A program made the position numbers and the translations under genes. Below, piece after piece: positions 24,195 to 31,507 of a stretch of DNA of 33,686 nt; position 1 is the stretch's first letter, and every line of letters begins with the position of its first letter. The notes under the pieces are model-generated. The model was not told the DNA's origin. It saw nothing but the letters and a program-made list of their open reading frames with translations, and searched no databases. Location: positions 1 through 33,686 of the forward strand of contig JAEWCF010000003.1 in assembly GCA_023390775.1 (NCBI GenBank), given 5' to 3'. This DNA is from Bacteroidota bacterium. GTDB lineage: Bacteria > Bacteroidota > Bacteroidia > Flavobacteriales > Flavobacteriaceae.

Positions 24195-24943
24195 AAAGGA
24201 TCCTTCTTACGCTACTTCTCGCCGTGATGACCATTGCCTCATCGGCACAGGAACACTTTGAAAGGGGCAACCAACTTTATCAAAAGGAGCAATATGCCGC
24301 GGCTGCGAAAAGTTACGAAGCCGAACTTGCAAAGGGCGTCCATTCGGCAGGGCTCTATTTCAACCTCGCCAACGCATATTACAAAATGGACAAGGTCGCG
24401 CCGGCCGTTTTCTATTATGAAAAGGCATTGCTGCTGGAACCGAATGATCGGGATATCCGGGTTAACCTCGGTTACGCGCATAAAATGATGATCGATGAAG
24501 TCAAGGAATTGCCCCGGGCGGGATTCGCGAGGCTGTTGCACGATTTTACGGGACTGTTCCATTACGATACATGGGGATGGATCGCCGTCGGCTTGTCATT
24601 TTTGGTCCTGGCGCTTTTTGCGGGATATTATCTTTCGCCTGTTGCCTTGCACAAGCGAATCTACTTTTTTTCAATGCTGGGCGCACTGTTTCTGGTTGTT
24701 TGTGCGGCAGTTTCCGGAATTTATGAAAAGGAGCGGCTTGCGAGTGAGCGTCCCGCCATCATTTTCGAGCCGATCATTACGATCAAGGGCGAGCCAAGGC
24801 CTTCCTCTCCCGATGTGATTACTTTACACGAAGGATCCAAGGTTTACGTCCTGGAAGAATTGGGAGAATGGAAAAAAGTCCTGCTTCCCGACGGAAATGA
24901 CGGTTGGATCAAATCGTCGGCCATCCGGGAGATCAAACTTTAG
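24191..24943 (+). CDS. batE: BatE, TPR and SH3-like membrane protein
   Basis: 250 residues. A signal peptide (1-20, ends SSAQ) is followed by TPR units at about 21-105 (FERGNQLYQKEQYAAAAKSY, then YFNLANAYYKMDKVAPAVFY). Two membrane spans lie at about 128-149 and 157-177, and a bacterial SH3-like domain at 190-250 (SSPDVITLHEGSKVYVLEEL, then DGNDGWIKSSAIREI). It closes the Bat operon. Its last 11 bp overlap the 3' end of the converging cvpA gene (24933-24943), so no separate terminator fits between them. Confidence 0.94.
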   Translation: MKRILLTLLLAVMTIASSAQEHFERGNQLYQKEQYAAAAKSYEAELAKGVHSAGLYFNLANAYYKMDKVAPAVFYYEKALLLEPNDRDIRVNLGYAHKMMIDEVKELPRAGFARLLHDFTGLFHYDTWGWIAVGLSFLVLALFAGYYLSPVALHKRIYFFSMLGALFLVVCAAVSGIYEKERLASERPAIIFEPIITIKGEPRPSSPDVITLHEGSKVYVLEELGEWKKVLLPDGNDGWIKSSAIREIKL

Positions 24944-25427
24944 CGGGAATATCGGGAATCCATTCGGCAAGGGAAGGATACAGCATTTTCCCGAAGCCGT
25001 AAACAGGTTCGTAAAGGATCGAGGCCGATTTCGCCTCGGCGCCAGGTAAATCATAGCGGGCCATCAGCGTTAACAATGTCCCGATGACCAGCGCGAGTTT
25101 CATCATCCCGAAGATGCCGCCCAGGATACGGTTGAGTATCCCGATTCCCGCAAAACTCGCCATCGTTGTGAAAAGCCTGGCCAGCATCGATATCAAAATG
25201 ATCGCGCCAAGGAAAAGCACGATGAAACAGGCCAGCCTTACCACCAAAGGATCCCAGGAAACTTTTGTGGACATAAGTTGGGCAAGCGCCGACGAAAATT
25301 TCACCGCCAGAAAAATTCCCAAGGCCAGTGAGACCAGTGAGGCGAATTCCATGAAAAAGCCGTTGAAGACGCCGCGTACCAGGCCGTAGCCAAGGGTAAT
25401 CGCGAGAATGATGTCGAGGATTCCCAT
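24933..25427 (-). CDS. cvpA: CvpA family membrane protein
   Basis: 164 residues with about four hydrophobic spans. The N-terminal signature MGILDIILAITLGYGLVRGV and the later FASLVSLALG match the CvpA (colicin V production) family, an inner-membrane protein linked to envelope stress and purine-operon contexts elsewhere. The ATG at 25427 is chosen because the family begins at this motif; the frame is open upstream without conservation. It is divergent from the small gene at 25482, with overlapping promoter elements in the 54-bp gap, and convergent with batE (11-bp overlap). Confidence 0.9.
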   Translation of the reverse strand: MGILDIILAITLGYGLVRGVFNGFFMEFASLVSLALGIFLAVKFSSALAQLMSTKVSWDPLVVRLACFIVLFLGAIILISMLARLFTTMASFAGIGILNRILGGIFGMMKLALVIGTLLTLMARYDLPGAEAKSASILYEPVYGFGKMLYPSLAEWIPDIPAKV

Positions 25428-25447
25428 GCGGCGCAAGATAAAACCTT

Positions 25448-25477
25448 TTGGCCGATGACCCAAGTGCGCTATCTTTG
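25448..25477 (+). promoter_or_regulatory. Complete flavobacterial promoter, TTG-N19-TATCTTTG
   Basis: TTG (25448-25450, within CCTTTTG) and TATCTTTG (25470-25477) are separated by 19 bp, matching TTG-N17-23-TAnnTTTG. The start codon of the next gene is at 25482, only 5 bp after the -7 box. Transcription would then begin at or near the A of the ATG. Confidence 0.6.
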
Positions 25478-25481
25478 CCGA

Positions 25482-25838
25482 ATGTCCAGAGATCAACAAT
25501 TAAAAGACCGTTGGGAGCTTGTGGTTTCGCGGCTTTCAAACCAATTTTCACAGGGCGAGGACCTTGACCTCGACGCCATCATTTACCTGATCGGCGTCCA
25601 GGAATTGGGAAAGGTGCACAATAAATTCAAGAAGGACGAGAAGGTCAACCTGATGCATATTGCCATTTGCCGGTTGCTTGAGCCGTATGGCTACTATGAA
25701 TTTGACTATTACGACCGCGACGGCTGGCCGCATTACAAGGTTCGGGAGGAGTTGCCGGCGCTCAAGGCGGGTGAGCAATCGGTTTTGATGAAGGAAGCCA
25801 TCGTCCAATATTTCATTGAAAAGGAATTCATTGACTGA
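25482..25838 (+). CDS. Small conserved protein of unknown function
   Basis: 118 residues. I recognise the type as a conserved Bacteroidota hypothetical protein but know no function. Visible features: an N-terminal basic helix (MSRDQQLKDRWELVVSRLSN), then LDAIIYLIGVQELGKVHNKF, KDEKVNLMHIAICRLLEPYG, then an aromatic patch YYEFDYYDRDGWPHYKV. It is acidic overall, with no signal peptide or membrane span. The start at 25482 is preferred over an ATG at 25455, which lies in the promoter. It stands alone between cvpA (divergent) and pheS, with a promoter that would yield a leaderless or nearly leaderless mRNA. Confidence 0.85.
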   Translation: MSRDQQLKDRWELVVSRLSNQFSQGEDLDLDAIIYLIGVQELGKVHNKFKKDEKVNLMHIAICRLLEPYGYYEFDYYDRDGWPHYKVREELPALKAGEQSVLMKEAIVQYFIEKEFID

Positions 25839-25884
25839 TTCCGGATTGGGCCTCTTTTCAACAATCTCGTAGGCGGATTTTGCT

Positions 25885-25892
25885 TAAATTTG
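25885..25892 (+). promoter_or_regulatory. Candidate -7 box for pheS
   Basis: TAAATTTG matches TAnnTTTG and lies 18 bp before the pheS ATG at 25911. No TTG stands at the ideal distance. I saw no T-box or Phe-rich leader peptide. Confidence 0.5.
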
Positions 25893-25910
25893 CACCTCTC
25901 TCACAACACC

Positions 25911-26930
25911 ATGATCGACGAAATCAAGAAATACATCCTCGAGGCCGAGGCTTTTGCCACGCAAAGTGCCGATGAACTCGAATCGTTCCGCATTCGCTTT
26001 TTGGGCAAGAAAGGTTTGCTGAACGACTTTTTTGCCGAATTCAGAAACGTGCCCGCCGAACAGAAGCGCGAATTCGGGCAGGTTATCAACCAGCTCAAAC
26101 AGACGGCCGAAGAAAAGGTGCGCACCATCCAGGAGCAACTTGAATCGGGCGAGGACTCAAAAGGGATGTACGGCGACTTGACGCGTCCGGCCGAACCGAT
26201 GAAAGTCGGCGCACGCCATCCTATTTCCATCGTCAAGAACCAGATTGTCGATATTTTCTCGAATATTGGGTTCAACGTTTCCGAGGGGCCCGAGATCGAG
26301 GACGACTGGCACAATTTCACCGCGCTCAATCTTCCCGAATACCATCCGGCGCGCGACATGCAGGATACTTTTTTTATCCAGACGAACCCCGATGTGCTGT
26401 TGCGCACGCACACTTCATCGGTACAGGTCAGGTACATGGAGAGCAACAAGCCGCCCATCCGCACGATCTCTCCGGGCCGCGTATTCCGCAATGAAGCCGT
26501 ATCGGCGCGTTCGCACTGCATTTTCCATCAGGTCGAGGGGCTTTACATCGACAAGGACGTTTCCTTCGCCGACCTCAAACAGACGCTGCTTTATTTTACA
26601 AAGGAGATGTTTGGAAAGAGCAAGATAAGGCTGCGGCCCTCTTACTTTCCGTTTACCGAGCCGAGCGCCGAGGTCGATATTTACTGGGGCCTGAAGACCG
26701 AGACCGATTACCGCATCACCAAGGGAACGGGATGGCTCGAGATTATGGGCTGTGGCATGGTGGACCCGAATGTCCTTAAAAATTGCAACATCAACCCGGA
26801 CGAGTACACCGGATTCGCCTTCGGAATGGGCATCGAGCGCATCGCGATGCTGCTCTACCAGATTGGCGATATCAGGATGTTCTATGAAAACGATGTGCGG
26901 TTTTTGGAGCAGTTTAGAGCATCAATTTGA
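25911..26930 (+). CDS. pheS: Phenylalanine-tRNA ligase alpha subunit
   Basis: 339 residues, the usual PheS length. It charges tRNA-Phe together with PheT, which is not in this window. An N-terminal coiled coil (about 1-85) is followed by the class II core: GPEIEDDWHNFTALNLPEYH (126-145), DTFF, LLRTHTSSVQVRYM (163-176), motif 2 GRVFRNEAVSARSHCIFHQV (189-208), EPSAEVDIYWG and motif 3 GFAFGMGIERIAMLLYQIG near the end. All expected motifs are intact. An upstream in-frame ATG at 25890 falls inside the -7 box, so 25911 is the start. The stop codon TGA (26928-26930) is part of the first heptamer of the array that follows. Confidence 0.98.
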   Translation: MIDEIKKYILEAEAFATQSADELESFRIRFLGKKGLLNDFFAEFRNVPAEQKREFGQVINQLKQTAEEKVRTIQEQLESGEDSKGMYGDLTRPAEPMKVGARHPISIVKNQIVDIFSNIGFNVSEGPEIEDDWHNFTALNLPEYHPARDMQDTFFIQTNPDVLLRTHTSSVQVRYMESNKPPIRTISPGRVFRNEAVSARSHCIFHQVEGLYIDKDVSFADLKQTLLYFTKEMFGKSKIRLRPSYFPFTEPSAEVDIYWGLKTETDYRITKGTGWLEIMGCGMVDPNVLKNCNINPDEYTGFAFGMGIERIAMLLYQIGDIRMFYENDVRFLEQFRASI

Positions 26931-27048
26931 CGAATGTCGCGTGACGAATGTCCAATGATTTTTACCGACGGGTATCAAAAACGTAACTTTCGTAAATAGA
27001 CAAAGCTTTTTATTTGGTTCATTCGACGTTCGACATTCGACATTTGAC
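26929..27048 (+). repeat. Inverted heptamer arrays filling the pheS-27056 gap
   Basis: Left arm units: GACGAAT (26929), GTCGCGT (26936), GACGAAT (26943), GTCCAAT (26950). Right arm units: ATTCGAC (27021), GTTCGAC (27028), ATTCGAC (27035), ATTTGAC (27042). The right arm is the reverse complement of the left at 21 of 28 positions, in the same 7-bp register. The 64-bp spacer contains TAACTTTC (26984-26991), a possible promoter box. The left arm overlaps the pheS stop; the right arm ends 7 bp before the next ATG. Confidence 0.85.
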
Positions 27049-27055
27049 AAAAGGC

Positions 27056-27463
27056 ATGAGAAAAGACATCACAATCCCCGAAGTTAAAGGCGTGTTCATG
27101 GCCGCGGTCCAGGATTGGAGCGACGACTTCATGCAGAATGTCTGGAACGTTTATCTGGTCAATGTCAATGAAGAGCCTCTGAGCAACATCATGGTCGTGT
27201 CCAAGGCTTTCGGGACAATCGATGGCGAGATGCGCAAGACTTCGATGCTGCGGCACGCTTTCATGGATATCGCTTCCAATGCGGCGCACAAAGTGGAAAT
27301 GATCGAGGACAGCGTGCTCGCGCTCAACAACGAATTCATGGTCACGTTCTTCATCGGCAAAACGCTTTACGACCGCAAATTCATCTTTAGGGCAAACCTT
27401 CTCGATCCCGATAATACCGAGGAAGTTCCCGTACTCAACAAGCCCGGTGTGATCGTGCGTTAG
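27056..27463 (+). CDS. Small conserved protein of unknown function
   Basis: 135 residues, cytoplasmic. The opening MRKDITIPEVKGVFMAAVQD and the phrase ALNNEFMVTFFIGKTLYDRK fit a conserved flavobacterial hypothetical protein I have seen as a type but cannot assign a function. The composition is mixed alpha/beta with alternating hydrophobic strands (IMVVSKAF, VWNVYLVNV, FIFRANLL). The start at 27056 is firm: upstream in-frame codons from 27014 only translate the heptamer array (HSTFDIRHL). The stop TAG shares TTAG (27460-27463) with the stop of the facing membrane protein gene. Confidence 0.85.
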   Translation: MRKDITIPEVKGVFMAAVQDWSDDFMQNVWNVYLVNVNEEPLSNIMVVSKAFGTIDGEMRKTSMLRHAFMDIASNAAHKVEMIEDSVLALNNEFMVTFFIGKTLYDRKFIFRANLLDPDNTEEVPVLNKPGVIVR

Positions 27464-27678
27464 GAGTTGTTTTTCGATTCTTTTTGCAGCTTGGCTTTCC
27501 AGCTGTAATAGCCCACCACGAAGATCCCGCCTGCCAGGAACACGACGGTCCTGATCAGCAGCTCGCGCCAATCGAAAGCCTCGTCGCTCATGAAAAGATC
27601 CAAAAGAGTGATGCAGAGGATCATGAGTGCTCCCCAAATGCCACCGTGGCGCAGTTGAAATTTCCAGCGTGGCGACAT
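27460..27678 (-). CDS. Small two-span membrane protein
   Basis: 72 residues. Two hydrophobic spans, about 14-29 (IWGALMILCITLLDLF) and 41-58 (LIRTVVFLAGGIFVVGYY), are joined by an acidic loop (MSDEAFDW). The tail is basic (SWKAKLQKESKN). I do not know its function. The start shares one base with the gpsA stop (minus-strand TGATG), so it is translationally coupled to gpsA. The stop overlaps the opposing 27056 gene by 4 bp. Confidence 0.75.
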   Translation of the reverse strand: MSPRWKFQLRHGGIWGALMILCITLLDLFMSDEAFDWRELLIRTVVFLAGGIFVVGYYSWKAKLQKESKNNS

Positions 27679-28673
27679 CAGTCGAGTTTTTCGGTTAGTT
27701 TGCGGAAGACCTTGCGCGCTTCCTTGCCTTCATACAAAATCGCGTAGACGGCGTCGATAATAGGGGTCTTGGCGCCGTATTCCTTGTTGAGTTCATAGGC
27801 GCTTCGGGCGGCGTAATAGCCTTCGGCCACCATGCTCATCTCCATCATTGCCGATTGCACCGTGTAGCCCTTCCCGATCATGTTGCCAAACATCCTGTTG
27901 CGCGAAAACACCGAATATCCGGTTACAAGCAAATCGCCCAAATACGCGGAATCGTTGATGTTGCGCTTCATCTTGTGCACCTTGCGGATGAACTTTTTCA
28001 TCTCGCGGATGCCGTTGCTCATCAATACGCTCTGGAAATTGTCGCCGTAGCCCAAACCGTGCGCGATTCCCGCCGCGATGGCGTAGATGTTCTTGAGCAT
28101 GGCGGCATATTCGGTACCGATGATATCGTCGGTAATCTTCGCCTTGATAAAGTTCCCCGATAGGCTGTCGGCCACAGTTTTGGCTTTTTTCTCGTCGCCG
28201 CACGCGATGGTGAGGTAGGAGAGGCGTTCGAGCGCGACTTCCTCGGCGTGGCAGGGCCCGGTAATGACGCCGATGTTTTCGTATGGAATACCGTAAGTTT
28301 CGTGAAAATGCTCGCCGACGATCAGGCTGGTCTCGGGAACGATGCCCTTGATAGCCGAGAAAATCACCTTGCCTTCAAGGCTTTCGGTCATTTTGGCAAG
28401 TTCGCCGCTCAAAAACGCGGATGGAATCGCGAAAATCACATAATCGGCGTAGGCCACCGCTTCATTGATGTTGGAAGTCAGCCTTAATTTCTGCACCTGG
28501 AATTCCACCGAACTCAGGTAATTTGGGTTGTGATGATGCGTCCTGATATGTTTGATCGCCTCTTCGTTGCGCATGTACCAGGCAATTTCGTCCAGGTTTG
28601 TGCAGAGCATCTTGGCGATGGCCGTGGCCCAGCTTCCGCCTCCGATGACAGCAAATTTGAGTGATTTCGTCAT
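27678..28673 (-). CDS. gpsA: Glycerol-3-phosphate dehydrogenase [NAD(P)+]
   Basis: 331 residues. It reduces dihydroxyacetone phosphate to sn-glycerol 3-phosphate for phospholipid synthesis. The Rossmann motif GGGSWATA (11-18), SAIKG with Lys109, TGPCHAEEVA (138-147) and TEYAAMLKNIYAIAAG with Lys194 match GpsA. A GYGDNFQS segment follows; the family usually has GxGxNxxAA-type residues here, so the third Ala is replaced. It has its own promoter (28691-28721) and a coupled small membrane gene downstream. Confidence 0.97.
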   Translation of the reverse strand: MTKSLKFAVIGGGSWATAIAKMLCTNLDEIAWYMRNEEAIKHIRTHHHNPNYLSSVEFQVQKLRLTSNINEAVAYADYVIFAIPSAFLSGELAKMTESLEGKVIFSAIKGIVPETSLIVGEHFHETYGIPYENIGVITGPCHAEEVALERLSYLTIACGDEKKAKTVADSLSGNFIKAKITDDIIGTEYAAMLKNIYAIAAGIAHGLGYGDNFQSVLMSNGIREMKKFIRKVHKMKRNINDSAYLGDLLVTGYSVFSRNRMFGNMIGKGYTVQSAMMEMSMVAEGYYAARSAYELNKEYGAKTPIIDAVYAILYEGKEARKVFRKLTEKLD

Positions 28674-28690
28674 GATGGGATTTAAAGCTC

Positions 28691-28721
28691 CAAAAGTACC
28701 ATTTTAAATAGAGACCCGCAA
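28691..28721 (-). promoter_or_regulatory. gpsA promoter, TTG-N20-TACTTTTG
   Basis: On the minus strand TTG (plus CAA 28719-28721) is followed after 20 bp by TACTTTTG (28698-28691), a perfect -7 box with ideal spacing. The ATG is 17 bp further downstream. Confidence 0.65.
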
Positions 28722-28754
28722 TCGGCGCAGCTGATGAAACTTTAACACTTCTTT

Positions 28755-28775
28755 AATATTGCTGGCAACAATATT
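28755..28775. promoter_or_regulatory. AATATTG palindrome upstream of gpsA
   Basis: AATATTG (28755-28761) and CAATATT (28769-28775) form a perfect 7-bp inverted repeat with a 7-bp spacer, about 34 bp upstream of the gpsA -33 box. It could be an operator. No regulator is known here. Confidence 0.35.
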
Positions 28776-28860
28776 CGGGAGATGACGGCGTTGTTTAAAT
28801 GTCAGATCATCGCAACGACGACTGATTTGAAAGTTAGTAAATTTTGTTTTGGTGTTATGA

Positions 28861-28904
28861 GAAAAGCGTTCGTGGTTTAGATCATGAACGCTTTTCGATT
28901 TTAA
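28861..28904. terminator. Long hairpin next to the alcohol dehydrogenase stop, probable terminator
   Basis: A 16-bp stem (28861-28876 with 28881-28896, including G-U pairs) closes a TTAG loop. It lies 4 bp beyond the stop of the minus-strand alcohol dehydrogenase gene. T tracts on either side are short (GATTTT on the plus strand), so efficiency is uncertain. Confidence 0.6.
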
Positions 28905-30052
28905 AGGCTCGCCTCGACAATTTGCCGAACTTTCTCCGGCGTCACAAGCTGTTTCTCGCCAATGCCGCGCCAGCCCCGTTCGGTAAAACGTCTCTCGATT
29001 ATTTCGGGCGCATCGGTATCGCTTGAAAACTCCGAAACCCGAAGTTCCATCCCCATCGATTTCAGAAAGGCCGAAGTCCGGTCAATGGCTGCCCCGGCAA
29101 CATCCTCATCGGTACCCGTAAGGTTGAAAATCCGGCGTCCGTATTGCGCGAGTTTCTCCATTTTGCTGTCAAACATGTTCCGGTACAGGTTAGGGCCAAT
29201 GATGGCCAGCGTGCGCGCGTGGTCGATCCCGTAAAGCGCGGTGAGCTCGTGCCCGATCATGTGCGTGGCCCAGTCCGTGGGCACCCCTTTGTTCAAAAGC
29301 CCGTTGAGCGCCATCGTGCAGCACCACATAAGATTGGATTGCAGCGTATAATCGTCCGGGTTTTCAACGATCCCGGGGCCAATTTCAATTAGGGTTGCCA
29401 GAATGGCTTCGCCGATGCGGTCCTGAAGAAAGGCGTCGTGTTTATACGTCAGGTATTGTTCCAACACGTGCGTGTAGGCATCGACCACTCCGTTCTGGAT
29501 CTGGCGTGTCGGCAATGAGGAAATGACGGTGGGGTCGCAGATGGAGAATTTCGGAAAGAGCGCCTGTCCTCCAAAGGAAAGTTTCTCCTGAGTGGCGTCG
29601 ATGGAAATCACGGCACCGGAATTCATTTCACTTCCCGTTGCAGGTATGGTCAGGACTGTTCCAAACGGCATTGCGTTTTCCTTGATGAGCATCCTTTTGC
29701 GCAGGATTTCGATCGGATTTCCCTCAAAATGCACCGCGGCCGACATGAATTTGACCGCATCGATCACCGATCCGCCACCGACGGCCAGGATAAATTCGAT
29801 TCCGTTTTGCCGGATCACCTCCACGGCCTTCATTGCGGTCTCAAATCTCGGGTTGGCCTCGATTCCGCCGAATTCGTTGATGTCGTATCCATTAAGCGCC
29901 GATTTTACCTGATCGTAAATTCCGTTTTTAAAGATGCTTCCGCCGCCGTAGACCAGGAGGATTTTTGTCTTGGGGGTAAATTCGGGAAGACGTGCGATTT
30001 CGCCCTTGCCGAAAATCAGGCGCGTCGGGTTATAGAGTTCAAAATTGAGCAT
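28901..30052 (-). CDS. Iron-containing alcohol dehydrogenase, YqhD-like
   Basis: 383 residues. The NADP-binding GGGS lies at 92-95 (VGGGSVIDAVKFM). The metal ligands Asp191 and His195 (DAYTHVLEQY), His264 (HMIGHEL) and His278 (GIDHAR) are all present, with the spacing of E. coli YqhD. YqhD-type enzymes reduce short-chain and toxic aldehydes with NADPH and carry zinc or iron. The substrate in this organism is unknown. I took the ATG at 30052; an in-frame ATG at 30070 lies within the -7 box TAACTTTG (30075-30068). It is monocistronic. Confidence 0.95.
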   Translation of the reverse strand: MLNFELYNPTRLIFGKGEIARLPEFTPKTKILLVYGGGSIFKNGIYDQVKSALNGYDINEFGGIEANPRFETAMKAVEVIRQNGIEFILAVGGGSVIDAVKFMSAAVHFEGNPIEILRKRMLIKENAMPFGTVLTIPATGSEMNSGAVISIDATQEKLSFGGQALFPKFSICDPTVISSLPTRQIQNGVVDAYTHVLEQYLTYKHDAFLQDRIGEAILATLIEIGPGIVENPDDYTLQSNLMWCCTMALNGLLNKGVPTDWATHMIGHELTALYGIDHARTLAIIGPNLYRNMFDSKMEKLAQYGRRIFNLTGTDEDVAGAAIDRTSAFLKSMGMELRVSEFSSDTDAPEIIERRFTERGWRGIGEKQLVTPEKVRQIVEASL

Positions 30053-30067
30053 GACAATATTTTTTGG

Positions 30068-30075
30068 CAAAGTTA
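30068..30075 (-). promoter_or_regulatory. Candidate -7 box for the YqhD-like gene
   Basis: The minus strand reads TAACTTTG, an exact TAnnTTTG, 15 bp before the start at 30052. No clear -33 TTG is present. Confidence 0.5.
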
Positions 30076-30193
30076 CCGATTCGCGGACGGTCTTGCCTTA
30101 AACTGATGTTAAGAACTCCGGTTTCGATTTGTAAGCTACCGGCCTCACATTCAATCCAAATTATCAGTATTTTTAAAAACAAAATCCTGCAAC

Positions 30194-31450
30194 ATGAAAC
30201 ACATTTACTCTTTTATTTTTGTTTTGGCCGCCTCGATCGCCGCGAGAGCGCAGTGCACCGTCCCGACCCTTTCCGATGTCAGCGGCCCGTCCCAGAGCAT
30301 CTGTTCGGGAGAATCGGCAACCCTTAGTGCCACTACCGATGGCGATGAAATCCAATGGTTTGATTCCGCGACCGGTGGCAACATCGTGGGGACCGGCACC
30401 CTTTATGAAACCGGCCCTTTGACGACCACGACTTCCTTTTGGGCCGAAGCGCACAACATCGAGGTGGGCGCCCCGGTTTCGGGCGGCGGAAAGGCCGCAC
30501 CCACCAGCAGCGGCGGAACCACGGTCGTGGCGACCACCAGCCCTTGGGGATTGGCCTTCACGGCTACCGAGGATTTCGTCCTGAATTCGGTCGACGTCTT
30601 CCTGAGTTCGGGGACGCCGGGTACGATCACCATTCAGCTAAAGGATCAGGATTACAATGTCCTGGAAACTGTTGCGGTCAATGCCCCGGCGGGAGGCACG
30701 AATACTTCTCCGGTCCAGTTTACGGTTCCTTTAAACCTGACCATAGACGGCGGAGCCAGTTACAAATTGGTCGTTTTGAGCGGCAGTCCTGCGATGATCC
30801 GTGACCTGTCTTCCAACAGTTTCCCGCACGCCATCGGAACGGTGGGCACCATTACGGGCGGAACGATCAACAATTCTAATACGAACTCGAACGTGTACTA
30901 TTTCCTGTACAACTGGAATTTCTCGCCGATGGATGTCTGTAGTTCGGAGCGCGTTGAGGTCGCCGTTGCCGTAACCACCACGCCTGCACCCGCCGGCGAA
31001 GCGATCCAGGTTTTTACTGAAGGCCAAACGCTAAATGACCTGGCTGTGGAAGGTGAAAACCTGATGTGGTTTTCGGATCCCGAAGGAACCATCCCGTTGC
31101 CCCCTTCTACCGTCCTGACGGATGGCACCACCTACTACGCACAACAGACGCTGGATGGTTGCCCCGGTGAAATGCTTGCCGTGACCGCCGTACTGGAACT
31201 TGGAGTTGCCGGCCAGGCCCTGCCCAACCTTAACTATTATCCAAATCCCGTCGTGGACGTCCTGACCTTGCGTAATCCTGAAATCATGGAGTCGGCCACG
31301 GTTTTGAACCTAAAGGGACAGATTGTAAGCCAGGCAACCGTCATGGGCACCACGGCGCAGATTGACTGTTCAAATTTGGCTGACGGGATCTATTTTATAA
31401 AAATCAGGACCGCCAAGGCTACGGGCGTATTGAAAGTACTGAAGCGGTAA
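30194..31450 (+). CDS. Secreted T9SS-sorted protein with Ig-like domains
   Basis: 418 residues. The signal peptide is 1-19 (ends RAQ). An Ig-like T9SS-associated domain (about 20-88) has SGPSQSICSGESATLSAT, then IQWFDSATGGNIVGTGTLY. The middle (about 95-250) is a jelly-roll-like region with PWGLAFTATEDFVLNSVDVF and SYKLVVLSGSP, function unknown. A second Ig-like module is near 265-335 (NLMWFSDPEGTIPL, then TTYYAQQTLDGCPGEM). The C-terminal sorting domain (about 345-418) has LNYYPNPVVDVLTL, then GIYFIKIRT and VLKVLKR, the type A signal recognised by the type IX secretion system. The protein should be exported across the outer membrane and possibly attached to the surface. No catalytic motif is seen, so an adhesin-like role is inferred. 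Confidence 0.92.
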   Translation: MKHIYSFIFVLAASIAARAQCTVPTLSDVSGPSQSICSGESATLSATTDGDEIQWFDSATGGNIVGTGTLYETGPLTTTTSFWAEAHNIEVGAPVSGGGKAAPTSSGGTTVVATTSPWGLAFTATEDFVLNSVDVFLSSGTPGTITIQLKDQDYNVLETVAVNAPAGGTNTSPVQFTVPLNLTIDGGASYKLVVLSGSPAMIRDLSSNSFPHAIGTVGTITGGTINNSNTNSNVYYFLYNWNFSPMDVCSSERVEVAVAVTTTPAPAGEAIQVFTEGQTLNDLAVEGENLMWFSDPEGTIPLPPSTVLTDGTTYYAQQTLDGCPGEMLAVTAVLELGVAGQALPNLNYYPNPVVDVLTLRNPEIMESATVLNLKGQIVSQATVMGTTAQIDCSNLADGIYFIKIRTAKATGVLKVLKR

Positions 31451-31467
31451 AAGGCATTGAAATTTTT

Positions 31468-31507
31468 AAAAAGAGGTTACGCCGTAAGGGTTTAACCTCT
31501 TTTTTTG
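31468..31507. terminator. Bidirectional terminator between the T9SS protein and nadD genes
   Basis: AAAAAGAGGTTA (31468-31479) pairs with TAACCTCTTTTT (31493-31504) around a 13-nt loop, with a T tract on the plus strand to 31507 and T-rich sequence on the minus strand as well. Its right arm lies inside the last codons (KKRG-stop) of nadD. Confidence 0.88.

Noticed and set aside
27014..27055. Upstream start giving 14 extra residues on the 27056 protein
   Set aside because: The extra residues are the translated heptamer array (HSTFDIRHL); the protein family begins MRKDITIPE.
28844..29026. Short open frame over the hairpin after the alcohol dehydrogenase gene
   Set aside because: It covers the terminator-like hairpin and the 3' end of the real minus-strand gene; no homology pattern.
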